This document shows positions 1-6,305 of a stretch of 7,090 nt of DNA, in pieces. Both the position numbers and the translations under genes were made by a program. The stretch's first letter is position 1; every line of letters begins with the position of its first letter. The DNA lies in assembly GCA_945900685.1 (NCBI GenBank), contig CAMDJS010000108.1, positions 1-7,090 of the forward strand. The letters run 5' to 3'. The notes under the pieces were generated by a model. That model saw only the letters and a list, made by a program, of their open reading frames with translations, was not told where the DNA came from and made no database searches. The stretch comes from Bordetella parapertussis (GTDB lineage: Bacteria; Pseudomonadota; Gammaproteobacteria; Burkholderiales; Burkholderiaceae_C).

Positions 1-27
1 ATAATCAGGCTTGTTTGTTTCCCTAAG

Positions 28-40
28 TCCGGTCACCGGA
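28..40. repeat. short inverted repeat upstream of ubiJ
   Basis: TCCGG and CCGGA (28-32 and 36-40) are perfect inverted arms separated by the three bases TCA, eight bases before the ubiJ ATG. It could form a small hairpin in the ubiJ leader or be a dyad binding site. It is short enough to be chance, and no promoter can be assigned because the window begins just upstream. Confidence 0.3.
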
Positions 41-48
41 TACCTCCC

Positions 49-564
49 ATGGCTATAGCTTCCCCGCTCGCAGACCTGTCTGCCAGATTGTCCGGTTTCA
101 TCTTTGCTTTCAAATTGCCCGATTGGCTGGTGCATGAATTGCAGGACAAACTGGTGTTGCTGATCAACCATGTGCTTGCACAGGAACCCGCAGCGCTGGA
201 TCGTCTGCGTCGCCAACAAGGCCAGTGCGTTCAATTGAGCTGGCGCGAGTACCGCTTGCAATGGCGGATCACGCCCGCTGGCCTGTTGGAGCGCTCTGAC
301 GCACGGTCAAGCGCAGATTTGCATTTGCATATCAATCAAGATTCACCGTTTAGCTTGGTGCAAGCTTTGGCCAAAGGGGAGAAGCCGCCCATGCGCATTG
401 ACGGCGACGTCATGCTGGCAGCGGATATCAACTGGCTGGTTGACCATGTGCGGTGGGACATCGAAGAGGATTTATCCCGTGTATTCGGGGACGCCGCCGC
501 GCACCAGATAGCGCTTGTGGCCAAACGTGCCGTCAGTGCATTGCGTGAGTTCGCCGCCAAATGA
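49..564 (+). CDS. ubiJ: ubiquinone biosynthesis accessory factor UbiJ (SCP2 domain)
   Basis: This 171-residue protein resembles UbiJ, the SCP2-like lipid-binding accessory factor of aerobic ubiquinone synthesis. In E. coli, UbiJ belongs to a soluble Ubi complex and binds the hydrophobic biosynthetic intermediates. Visible features are an N-terminal amphipathic part (about residues 1-45, including [13 protein letters not shown]), a central beta-rich SCP2-like stretch (about 55-125), and the conserved block [20 protein letters not shown] near residues 118-137, followed by the [10 protein letters not shown] segment. The C-terminus is a helix ending in ALREFAAK. Its stop overlaps the ubiB start (ATGA at 561-564), so the two are very probably co-transcribed and translationally coupled. 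The start ATG has C-rich sequence (ACCTCCC) rather than a Shine-Dalgarno just before it. Many annotations call this family an SCP2 sterol-binding protein. Assignment rests on sequence resemblance plus adjacency to ubiB. Confidence 0.88.
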   Translation: MAIASPLADLSARLSGFIFAFKLPDWLVHELQDKLVLLINHVLAQEPAALDRLRRQQGQCVQLSWREYRLQWRITPAGLLERSDARSSADLHLHINQDSPFSLVQALAKGEKPPMRIDGDVMLAADINWLVDHVRWDIEEDLSRVFGDAAAHQIALVAKRAVSALREFAAK

Positions 565-2129
565 CCCGCATTTACCGCGGTGTTTTCATTGTCTGGATCG
601 TCCTGCGGTTCGGGCTGGATGAGCTGCTGCTCTCCGGCTTCAAACAAGCCTGGTTGATCCGTGTCACCCGTGTGTTGACCATTGGGCGCAATTTGTCCGC
701 ACCGCGCGGCCAGCGTTTGCGCCAAGCTTTGGAGCATCTCGGCCCGGTGTTTGTCAAACTCGGTCAGGTGCTGTCCACCCGGCGCGATTTATTGCCCAGC
801 GATATCGCCGATGAACTGGCCAAGTTGCAAGACCAGGTGCCGCCTTTCCCCTCAGATGTCGCCGTGGCTTCGATTGAGCGCGCGCTTGGTCGACCCGTAG
901 ACCAAATATTTAGCCGCTTTGACCGGGTGCCAGTGGCCAGCGCATCCATCGCACAAGTGCACTTTGCCAGCTTGCGCGACAGCAGCGGTCAAGAGCGCGA
1001 AGTGGCAGTCAAGGTGCTGCGCCCGGGCATGCTCAGTGTCATCAACAAAGATGTGGACTTGATGCGCACCATGGCCGTGTGGTTAGAGCGCTTGTCCCAC
1101 GACGGCAAGCGCCTCAAACCGCGCGAGGTGGTGGCAGAGTTTGACAAATACCTGCATGATGAACTCGACTTGGTGCGCGAAGCGTCTAACGCCACGCAAC
1201 TGCGTCGCAACATGCAAGGTTTGAACTTGGTGTTGATCCCGGAAATGATTTGGGAATATTGCACCCGCGACGTCATCGTCATGGAGCGCATGCATGGCGT
1301 GCCCATCAGCCATGTCGATGCATTGCGTCAAGCTGGTGTGGACATCCCCAAGCTTGCGCGTGACGGCGTCACCATCTTTTTCACGCAAGTGTTTCGCGAT
1401 GGATTTTTCCATGCCGACATGCACCCGGGCAATATCCAGGTCAGTCTGGCGCCTGACACCTTCGGTCGTTATGTGTCGCTGGACTTTGGCATCGTCGGCA
1501 CACTCACCGAATTCGACAAAGAGTATTTGGCGCAAAACTTCACCGCGTTTTTCAGGCGTGATTACAAACGTGTGGCCGAGTTGCACATCGAGTCCGGTTG
1601 GGTACCCGCACAAACCCGTGTGGATGAACTCGAGTCTGCGATACGCGCTGTGTGCGAGCCCTACTTTGACCGGCCTTTGAAAGAAATTTCTTTGGGCATG
1701 GTGCTCATGCGTTTGTTTCAGACGTCACGCCGGTTTCAGGTGGAAATTCAGCCGCAATTGGTTTTGCTGCAAAAAACCCTGCTCAACATCGAAGGCTTGG
1801 GGCGTCAACTTGACCCGGAGTTGGACTTGTGGAGCACAGCCAAACCGTTTTTGGAACAGTGGATGCTCGAGCAAATCGGGCCGCAGCGTTTATGGAAACA
1901 GCTCAAAGAAGAAGCGCCGCGTCTGGCCAAGATGCTGCCTGAAATTCCGCGCTTGGTGCATACTTTTTTACAGCGTGACCAAGAACAAGAGCGCAAGCAG
2001 TTATATGAATTGATCCGCATGCAACAACGCACCAACCGCACATTGCAAGCCATATTGCTGTTGGCGCTTGGCTTTTTTGCAGGCATGGTCATCACCGCGC
2101 TGCTCGGTGTCTGGAGCCTAGCGGTTTGA
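561..2129 (+). CDS. ubiB: ubiquinone biosynthesis protein UbiB (ABC1/ADCK atypical kinase)
   Basis: UbiB is a member of the ABC1/ADCK/UbiB atypical kinase family and is needed for aerobic ubiquinone synthesis. Homologues show ATPase activity, and a role in extracting or presenting membrane-bound quinone precursors is proposed. At 522 residues it is close to the E. coli protein (about 546). All family hallmarks are present: the KxGQ motif at K66-Q69 ([16 protein letters not shown]); an Ala-rich loop in place of the kinase P-loop ([10 protein letters not shown]); the [10 protein letters not shown] segment; the catalytic-loop motif HADMHPGN at 284-291; and the metal-binding D308-F309-G310. The C-terminus has a hydrophobic membrane segment (about 495-520, [20 protein letters not shown]), as expected for a membrane-anchored UbiB. 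The start overlaps the ubiJ stop by four bases. The 3' end overlaps the convergent potI by 12 bp. Confidence 0.96.
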   Translation: MTRIYRGVFIVWIVLRFGLDELLLSGFKQAWLIRVTRVLTIGRNLSAPRGQRLRQALEHLGPVFVKLGQVLSTRRDLLPSDIADELAKLQDQVPPFPSDVAVASIERALGRPVDQIFSRFDRVPVASASIAQVHFASLRDSSGQEREVAVKVLRPGMLSVINKDVDLMRTMAVWLERLSHDGKRLKPREVVAEFDKYLHDELDLVREASNATQLRRNMQGLNLVLIPEMIWEYCTRDVIVMERMHGVPISHVDALRQAGVDIPKLARDGVTIFFTQVFRDGFFHADMHPGNIQVSLAPDTFGRYVSLDFGIVGTLTEFDKEYLAQNFTAFFRRDYKRVAELHIESGWVPAQTRVDELESAIRAVCEPYFDRPLKEISLGMVLMRLFQTSRRFQVEIQPQLVLLQKTLLNIEGLGRQLDPELDLWSTAKPFLEQWMLEQIGPQRLWKQLKEEAPRLAKMLPEIPRLVHTFLQRDQEQERKQLYELIRMQQRTNRTLQAILLLALGFFAGMVITALLGVWSLAV

Positions 2130-2957
2130 TGACTCCCTGGGCCGTGACTGGCTTTGACGCGCCTGCCGGGCGATTTGAATGCCATAGATGATGACGGCCA
2201 ATGTCACCACCAGCATCAGCAGGCTTGCAGCGGCATAAATGGACGGGTTAACGCCACGGCGAGCGTAATTGAAAATCACTTGCGGCAGTGTGGTGACGCC
2301 GGGCCCGGCCAAAAACTCAGACACCACCACATCGTCAAATGACAAGGTGAAGGTGAGCAGCCAAGCCGCCACCAAGGCTTGCGACATATTGGGCAGCATC
2401 ACCAGAAAAAACACCTGGAAGGGGCGACACCCCAAATCCAATGCAGCTTCTTCGATGGATCGGTCCATTTCCTTGAGCCGCGATTGGATGACGACACTGG
2501 CATACGCCATACCCATCAAAGCGTGTCCAAGCACGATAGTGAGCGTACCCCGCTGCGGCCACCCCAGCACTCGTTCCATGCCGACAAACAGCAACAACAG
2601 CGACATGCCGATGATGACCTCGGGCATGACCAGCGGAGACGCCAGCATGGCGTTGAACAAAGTGCGACCACGGAATTTACCGAAACGCACCAAAGCGAAT
2701 GCCGCCATGGTGGCCAGCACCGTACCCAACGTGGCGCTCATCAACGCGACTTGCAGTGACAGCGAAAAACCTTCTACCAAGCGGGTATCTTTGAGCAACG
2801 CCTGGTACCAACGCAAGGAAAAACCGGTGAACACGCTGTCTTGGCGTGTGCTGTTGAAAGAGAACACCACCAAAAACGCCAACGGCAAATAAAAGAACGC
2901 GTACACCGCGCTCAACCAAAATTTACCCAAATGTTGACGCCACCACTCCATGCTCAT
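2118..2957 (-). CDS. potI: putrescine/polyamine ABC transporter permease PotI
   Basis: This inner-membrane permease would form the polyamine importer channel with PotH. It closely resembles E. coli PotI along its length: an N-terminal membrane helix ending in a YSFN-like SFNSTR segment; LVRFGKFRG; the block [20 protein letters not shown]; and the ABC-permease EAA loop [15 protein letters not shown] (E170-A171-A172, G176), which docks onto the ATPase. About six hydrophobic segments are visible. I chose the ATG at 2957, giving 279 residues (E. coli PotI 281), over an in-frame ATG at 3005. The 2957 start has a GGAG eight bases upstream, and its ATGA overlap with the potH stop suggests translational coupling; the upstream extension has no family resemblance. 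The stop (TAG) lies inside the 3' end of ubiB on the other strand. Confidence 0.93.
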   Translation of the reverse strand: MSMEWWRQHLGKFWLSAVYAFFYLPLAFLVVFSFNSTRQDSVFTGFSLRWYQALLKDTRLVEGFSLSLQVALMSATLGTVLATMAAFALVRFGKFRGRTLFNAMLASPLVMPEVIIGMSLLLLFVGMERVLGWPQRGTLTIVLGHALMGMAYASVVIQSRLKEMDRSIEEAALDLGCRPFQVFFLVMLPNMSQALVAAWLLTFTLSFDDVVVSEFLAGPGVTTLPQVIFNYARRGVNPSIYAAASLLMLVVTLAVIIYGIQIARQARQSQSRPRESSNR

Positions 2958-3940
2958 GTGCGCGACTCCAGTTCGGCTTTGCGACTGACGCGCTGGTTGT
3001 ACCAAGCCAATGGTATGACCACGCCGACGATCATCACGATGGCCAATGCGCTGGCGCGTGGCCAGTTGTTGCTGCTGAACATTTCATCCCAGACCACGCG
3101 CCCGATCATCAGGTTTTCAGCACCACCTAACAGCGAGGGAATAACGAATTCACCCAGGCATGGAATGAACACCAGCATAGAACCAGCGACGATGCCCGAG
3201 CGGCTGAGCGGCACCGTGACCAACCAAAAGGTTTGCCAAGGCGTGGCTCCCAAGTCTTGTGAGGCCTCCAGCAAACGGACATCGAGTTTCACCAAATTGG
3301 CATAGAGCGGCAGCACCATGAACGGCAGGTACACATAGGTCATGCCGATCAGCATAGAGATATCGTTGTAGAGCAATTGCACGGGCTCTTGCACCAAGCC
3401 AAGCGCCATCAACAGATGGTTGATGATGCCTTGCTCAGTCAGCAAACCTTTCCATGCGTAAACACGCAACAAAAAAGAAGTCCAAAAAGGCAGCATCACC
3501 ATCAACAACAGCAAGGTGCGAACAGCCGGTTGGCTGCGCGCTACAAAATAAGCAAACGGGTAGCCCACCAGCAAACACAACAGCGTGGTCCACAGCGCGT
3601 ATTTCAGCGACAACAGGTAAGACTCGGTGTAGAGGGTTTGCAACCAACCGGTGTCCATGTCTTTAAAAAGTGACACGTAATTGGCCAATTTCAGGTGCAG
3701 CATCACTTGGCCGTTGCGCGTTTCGATCAAGGGCGCGAACGGGTCCAAGCCTTCACCCATGTCGGTCACGCTGATGCGCAACAAAATAAAAAAAGGCACT
3801 GCAAAAAACAGCAGCAACCAAAACCAAGGGACGGACACCAACCCGAGGCGCCCATAGCGCAACGAGAATTGATGCAAAGAGGTAAAGAGTTTCACGGTCT
3901 CATACGCTGCGTGACCGTGAGCACACAAGGCGAGGCGCAT
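2954..3940 (-). CDS. potH: putrescine/polyamine ABC transporter permease PotH
   Basis: This is the second inner-membrane permease of the polyamine importer and partner of PotI. It resembles E. coli PotH (317 residues) throughout: a first membrane helix in the VPWFWLLLFFAVPFF region; LLVGYPFAYFVARS; LLLLMVMLPFWTSFLLRVYAW; the segment MTYVYLPFMVLPLYANL; an EAA-type loop LLEASQDLGATPWQTF (E225-A226-S227, G231 from the first ATG); and GSMLVFIPCLGEFVIPSLLGG. The start is uncertain. The ATG at 3940 gives 328 residues; a GTG at 3895 gives 313 and begins VKLFTSLHQFSLRYGR, which aligns with the E. coli N-terminal region. Neither start has a good Shine-Dalgarno, and the 15 extra residues are encoded by inverted-repeat sequence. 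The full open frame is listed; the GTG is a serious alternative. The gene overlaps potI by ATGA and follows potF by 32 bp (or 77 bp with the GTG). Confidence 0.92.
   Translation of the reverse strand: MRLALCAHGHAAYETVKLFTSLHQFSLRYGRLGLVSVPWFWLLLFFAVPFFILLRISVTDMGEGLDPFAPLIETRNGQVMLHLKLANYVSLFKDMDTGWLQTLYTESYLLSLKYALWTTLLCLLVGYPFAYFVARSQPAVRTLLLLMVMLPFWTSFLLRVYAWKGLLTEQGIINHLLMALGLVQEPVQLLYNDISMLIGMTYVYLPFMVLPLYANLVKLDVRLLEASQDLGATPWQTFWLVTVPLSRSGIVAGSMLVFIPCLGEFVIPSLLGGAENLMIGRVVWDEMFSSNNWPRASALAIVMIVGVVIPLAWYNQRVSRKAELESRT
2966..2969 (-). promoter_or_regulatory. Shine-Dalgarno site of potI, inside the potH 3' end
   Basis: On the minus strand GGAG sits eight bases before the ATG at 2957-2955, at good spacing for ribosome binding. 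It lies within the last codons of potH and decides the potI start in favour of 2957 over the upstream in-frame ATG at 3005. Confidence 0.7.
3892..3920 (-). repeat. inverted repeat over the alternative GTG start of potH
   Basis: TCACGGTC (3892-3899) and GACCGTGA (3913-3920) are perfect 8-base inverted arms with a 13-base loop. On the minus-strand transcript the downstream arm contains the candidate potH start GTG (3895-3893), so folding would hide that codon. The structure lies directly next to a second, larger inverted repeat. Folding is inferred, not shown. Confidence 0.6.
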
Positions 3941-3964
3941 TCATACATGGAGTCTCGCCTTGTG
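3924..3964 (-). repeat. inverted repeat between potF and potH
   Basis: CACAAGGCGAG (3924-3934) and CTCGCCTTGTG (3954-3964) are perfect 11-base arms with a 19-base loop. The stem can gain four more pairs (3918-3921 with 3965-3968) across a 2-base bulge. The repeat starts nine bases after the potF stop codon, and the loop contains the ATG at 3940. No T run follows on the minus strand, so it is not a standard intrinsic terminator. A hairpin after a binding-protein gene commonly protects the upstream mRNA and lets the binding protein be made in excess over the permeases; that role here is inferred. Confidence 0.7.
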
Positions 3965-3972
3965 CTCAGGAT

Positions 3973-5106
3973 TTACTTGCCTTTTTTGAAGCTGGTGAAC
4001 ACCGAAGTCATGGACTCGCGTGTGGCGTTGCCCAAAGCCTCGGGTGGCACCAGCAAAGCCAAATTGGCTTCGTCGGGGAAGACCGCTGTGTTTTGCGCTA
4101 CTTCAGGTGTCACGAGAGCCACGCTGGCTTTGGTGGCTGTGGGATAGCCCAACTCGTTAGTTTGAGAAGCGGAGACTTCAGCTTTCAAGTAATAGTTGAT
4201 GAATGCCATGGCGTTGTTTGGGTGCTTGGCATCGGCTGGCACAGCCAAGGTGTCAAAGAAAATCAAGCCGCCAGTTTTAGGCAGCAGCACTTCAATTTGG
4301 ATGCCGCTTTTGTTTTCTTCAGCGCGTGCAGCAGCTTGGTTGAAGTCACCGGCCCAGCCAAGTGCCACACAGGCTTTGCCGCCTGCGAGGTCGTCAATCA
4401 TGGTGCTGGAGAACAAACGGATGTCTTTGCGAACCTTGGCCAACATCTCGCCAGCCGCTTTGTGGTCAGCCGCGTCTTCCGAGTAGGCTTTTTTACCGAT
4501 GTAGTGCAGGGCGGGCGGCAAAATTTCGGTGGGTGAATCTAAGTAGGCAATGCCGCAGGATTTGAGTTTGCTGGTGTAGGTGGGGTTGAACACCAGGTCC
4601 CAAGCGTTCTCGGGCATGGGTGTGCTGCCCAGCGCTTTGGCAACCTTGGCCTTGTTGATGGCTACAGTGGTGAAACTCCATGCCCAAGGAATGACATATT
4701 CATTGCCGGGGTCGACACTGACCAATTTACCCATCAGGTTAGCGTCCAGGTTTTTGTAATTGGGGATTTGTGATTTGTCGAGTTTCTTGAGCAAGCCCGC
4801 ATCGATTTGGGCTTTGACAAACACCGAGCCCGGTACCACGATGTCGTAGCCAGTGTTGCCAGCCACCAGTTTGGCTTGCAAGCCTTCATTGTTTTCAAAG
4901 GTCTGGTAGTTGACCTTGATACCTGTCTCAGCTTCAAAATTGGCGACCAAGTCTTTGGCGACATAGTCCGGCCAGTTGTAAATATTCAGAACTTTTTCCT
5001 CGGCATTGACAGCAACGGCGGGTGCTACGGCCTTGGGTTCTTCTTTCTTGCCGCAGGCGGCAATCGCCAAAACGGCTATGAGTACCAATGAAAAGCGATG
5101 GAACAT
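3973..5106 (-). CDS. potF: polyamine ABC transporter substrate-binding lipoprotein (PotF/PotD family)
   Basis: This is the extracytoplasmic binding protein that captures putrescine or related polyamines and delivers them to PotHI. It has 377 residues (E. coli PotF about 370). The N-terminus is a lipoprotein signal: hydrophobic residues 5-17 and a lipobox IAAC with C18, followed by a Lys/Glu/Ala/Pro-rich tether. The mature part starts with the family motif LNIYNWPDYV (W45, D47). Other binding-site-like positions match PotF: E194 in LDSPTEI, W251 and D254 in GWAGD, and D285 in FFDTLAVPADAK. Acidic and aromatic residues at these places bind the amine groups in this family. Exact substrate cannot be fixed from sequence alone. 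A GGAG lies 11 bases before the ATG. It is the first gene of the operon and is followed by a stable inverted repeat rather than an ATPase gene. Confidence 0.92.
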   Translation of the reverse strand: MFHRFSLVLIAVLAIAACGKKEEPKAVAPAVAVNAEEKVLNIYNWPDYVAKDLVANFEAETGIKVNYQTFENNEGLQAKLVAGNTGYDIVVPGSVFVKAQIDAGLLKKLDKSQIPNYKNLDANLMGKLVSVDPGNEYVIPWAWSFTTVAINKAKVAKALGSTPMPENAWDLVFNPTYTSKLKSCGIAYLDSPTEILPPALHYIGKKAYSEDAADHKAAGEMLAKVRKDIRLFSSTMIDDLAGGKACVALGWAGDFNQAAARAEENKSGIQIEVLLPKTGGLIFFDTLAVPADAKHPNNAMAFINYYLKAEVSASQTNELGYPTATKASVALVTPEVAQNTAVFPDEANLALLVPPEALGNATRESMTSVFTSFKKGK

Positions 5107-5138
5107 GATGAGGATGACTCCAAATTAGTAGGTGAAAG

Positions 5139-5168
5139 GTCGAGGCTCAGCCTGTAACAATCGACAGG
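5139..5168 (-). repeat. nested inverted repeats in the potF leader
   Basis: AGGCT-C-AGCCT (5143-5153) and the arms CCTGT/ACAGG (5151-5155 and 5164-5168, 8-base loop) overlap each other; a third pairing, GTCGA/TCGAC (5139-5143 and 5161-5165), is also possible. These are mutually exclusive folds in the potF 5' leader, or a dyad operator. All stems are only about five pairs, so chance is a real alternative. Confidence 0.3.
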
Positions 5169-5174
5169 TTCCCA

Positions 5175-5180
5175 AGTATA
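5175..5180 (-). promoter_or_regulatory. alternative -10 element for potF
   Basis: TATACT on the minus strand (AGTATA on plus) is a good -10 match about 70 bases before the potF start. No convincing -35 lies 16-18 bases upstream, so it is a weaker candidate than the TTGACA-containing promoter at 5225-5254. Confidence 0.3.
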
Positions 5181-5224
5181 TGTAATGAAATAGGGGGGTT
5201 GGCTTAAAAATCGTCTCGCAGAAG

Positions 5225-5254
5225 ATAAAAGCATACAATCTGCGGCTTTGTCAA
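5225..5254 (-). promoter_or_regulatory. candidate sigma70-type promoter of the potF operon
   Basis: On the minus strand a perfect -35 TTGACA (5254-5249) is followed after 18 bases by TTTTAT (5230-5225), which matches the -10 consensus at four of six positions. Transcription would start near 5218, giving a leader of about 110 bases before potF that includes the nested inverted repeats. The site overlaps the candidate plus-strand -10 of the divergent zinc-ribbon gene. Confidence 0.4.
5234..5239 (+). promoter_or_regulatory. candidate -10 element for the fmdB-DUF502 unit
   Basis: TACAAT lies 40 bases before the FmdB-family start and matches the -10 consensus at five of six positions. The corresponding -35 (TCGTCT at 5211-5216, 17-base spacer) is poor. 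The AT-rich-to-GGCTTTG context resembles other Burkholderiales promoters as I know them. It lies between the -35 and -10 proposed for potF on the other strand. Confidence 0.4.
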
Positions 5255-5279
5255 ACCTCTTTAAATTAGCGGTAACACC

Positions 5280-5588
5280 ATGCCTATTTATGCTTATAAA
5301 TGCGGATCTTGCGGTTTCGCGAAAGACCATTTGCAAAAAATCTCTGATCCGACTTTGACAGAATGCCCGCAATGCGGCAAACCGTCATTCTCCAAGCAGT
5401 TGTCTGCCCCCGGCTTTCAGCTCAAAGGGTCGGGTTGGTACGCCACCGATTTCAAAAGCGGTGGCACGCCAGCCGCACCTGCGGCAGGCGCGGATTCAAC
5501 CTCAACCGCCGTGGCGGATGCGCCGGCCAAAACCGACACACCTGCAGCCTCGGCCAGTGCATGCGCACCGTCTTGCGCTTGCCATTGA
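5280..5588 (+). CDS. FmdB-family zinc-ribbon protein
   Basis: This 102-residue protein starts with the classic FmdB-type zinc ribbon: MPIYAYKCGSCGF, with C8-x2-C11, then TECPQCGKP with C29-x2-C32, four cysteines expected to bind one zinc ion. It continues into the family segment GFQLKGSGWYATDF (45-58). Members are often labelled putative regulatory proteins after FmdB of a formamidase operon; the molecular role is unknown. Residues about 60-94 are a low-complexity Ala/Pro/Thr/Ser linker, and the protein ends in C95-x3-C99-x-C101-H102, a possible extra metal site. It is divergent from potF and lies 15 bp before the DUF502 gene, probably in one transcript. No good Shine-Dalgarno precedes the ATG. 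Confidence 0.88.
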   Translation: MPIYAYKCGSCGFAKDHLQKISDPTLTECPQCGKPSFSKQLSAPGFQLKGSGWYATDFKSGGTPAAPAAGADSTSTAVADAPAKTDTPAASASACAPSCACH

Positions 5589-5603
5589 CCTGCATGGACC
5601 CCC

Positions 5604-6245
5604 ATGAACATTAAAAAATACATTTTTGCTGGACTGCTGGTTTGGCTGCCGTTGGCCATCACCCTGTGGGTGTTGAGTTGGTTGGTGGGTGCCATGGACG
5701 GCATTTTTGCCAACGTGCTGTTTGGCTTGAGCAGCGTATTGCCCCTGGCCGTCAGCGACTCCTTGCAGCACTTGCTTCAAATACGCGGCTTGGGCGTGGT
5801 CTTGGTGTTCTTGGTGCTGATCAGCACTGGCGCTTTTGCCTCCAATGTTGCCGGGCGCTGGTTGGTCAATCAATGGGACAAATTGTTCACCCACATACCT
5901 ATCGTCAAGTCCATCTACACCAGCGTCAAAAAAGTATCTGACACTTTGTTCTCAAGCAATGGCAACGCGTTTCGCAAAGCCGTGCTCGTCCAATACCCTC
6001 GTCAAGGCGCTTGGACGGTTGCTTTTCAAACCGGCACCCCGTCGGGCGAGGTGGCCACACATATCGGCGCCGGTCACATCAGTGTGTATGTGCCGACCAC
6101 GCCCAACCCGACCAGCGGTTTTTTCCTGTTGGTACCAGCCACTGATGTGATTGAATTGAACATGAGTGTGGATGAAGCCTTGACCTATGTAATTTCCATG
6201 GGTGCTGTGTCACCCGATTTACCCGTCATTAAAACCACTTCCTGA
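5604..6245 (+). CDS. DUF502 family membrane protein
   Basis: This 213-residue protein belongs to the DUF502 family of conserved membrane proteins of unknown function. Two hydrophobic segments are clear: about residues 8-30 (FAGLLVWLPLAITLWVLSWL) and about 62-82 (GLGVVLVFLVLISTGAFAS). They are followed by a soluble C-terminal domain. Family-typical blocks are HIPIVKSIYTSVKKVSDTL (about 98-116) and VPTTPNPTSGFFLLVP (about 164-179). The gene sits between an FmdB-type gene and aspS, an arrangement I associate with betaproteobacteria. No Shine-Dalgarno is evident; the ATG lies in a small inverted repeat (CATGG/CCATG, 5593-5606). An ATG at 5594 in another frame would give only a six-codon peptide. 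No biochemical function can be given. Confidence 0.88.
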   Translation: MNIKKYIFAGLLVWLPLAITLWVLSWLVGAMDGIFANVLFGLSSVLPLAVSDSLQHLLQIRGLGVVLVFLVLISTGAFASNVAGRWLVNQWDKLFTHIPIVKSIYTSVKKVSDTLFSSNGNAFRKAVLVQYPRQGAWTVAFQTGTPSGEVATHIGAGHISVYVPTTPNPTSGFFLLVPATDVIELNMSVDEALTYVISMGAVSPDLPVIKTTS

Positions 6246-6247
6246 AC

Positions 6248-6266
6248 CTGGCAGGCGCTAGGCCAG
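6248..6266. repeat. weak inverted repeat between the DUF502 gene and aspS
   Basis: CTGGC (6248-6252) and GCCAG (6262-6266) could pair across a nine-base loop just after the DUF502 stop. An A-rich rather than T-rich stretch follows, so it does not look like a plus-strand terminator. It may be chance. Confidence 0.2.
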
Positions 6267-6305
6267 CCAAACAATTAAAAATCTTGTAACGAAAGAATTT
6301 TCACC

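Noticed and set aside
336..737. A 133-codon minus-strand open frame across the ubiJ-ubiB junction
   Set aside because: It overlaps two well supported genes and has no recognisable features or plausible start signals.
1083..1613. A 176-codon open frame antisense to ubiB
   Set aside because: It lies fully inside ubiB, which has all family motifs. The antisense translation shows no recognisable domain and is explained by codon bias leaving few stops.
2269..2892. A 207-codon plus-strand open frame opposite potI
   Set aside because: The translation is low-complexity Ser/Thr/Asn/Lys-rich, as expected from reading membrane-protein codons on the other strand, and potI on the minus strand is clearly real.
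2958..3005. Longer potI with start at 3005
   Set aside because: The added 16 residues lie within the potH 3' end and lack family resemblance; the ATG at 2957 has a well-placed GGAG and an ATGA overlap with potH.
2131..3005. Apparent repeat of an ARQSQSR peptide at the potI C-terminus and in its upstream in-frame extension
   Set aside because: The underlying DNA is only loosely similar, and the upstream copy is not translated in this frame if the start is at 2957; it looks like coincidence.
3924..3964. The potF-potH inverted repeat as a rho-independent terminator
   Set aside because: No T run follows on the minus strand, the loop is 19 bases, and potH and potI must be transcribed through it or from an unseen internal promoter.
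5193..5198. Run of six G in the divergent promoter region
   Set aside because: A single short homopolymer with no partner G tracts nearby, so no support for a quadruplex or phase-variable switch.
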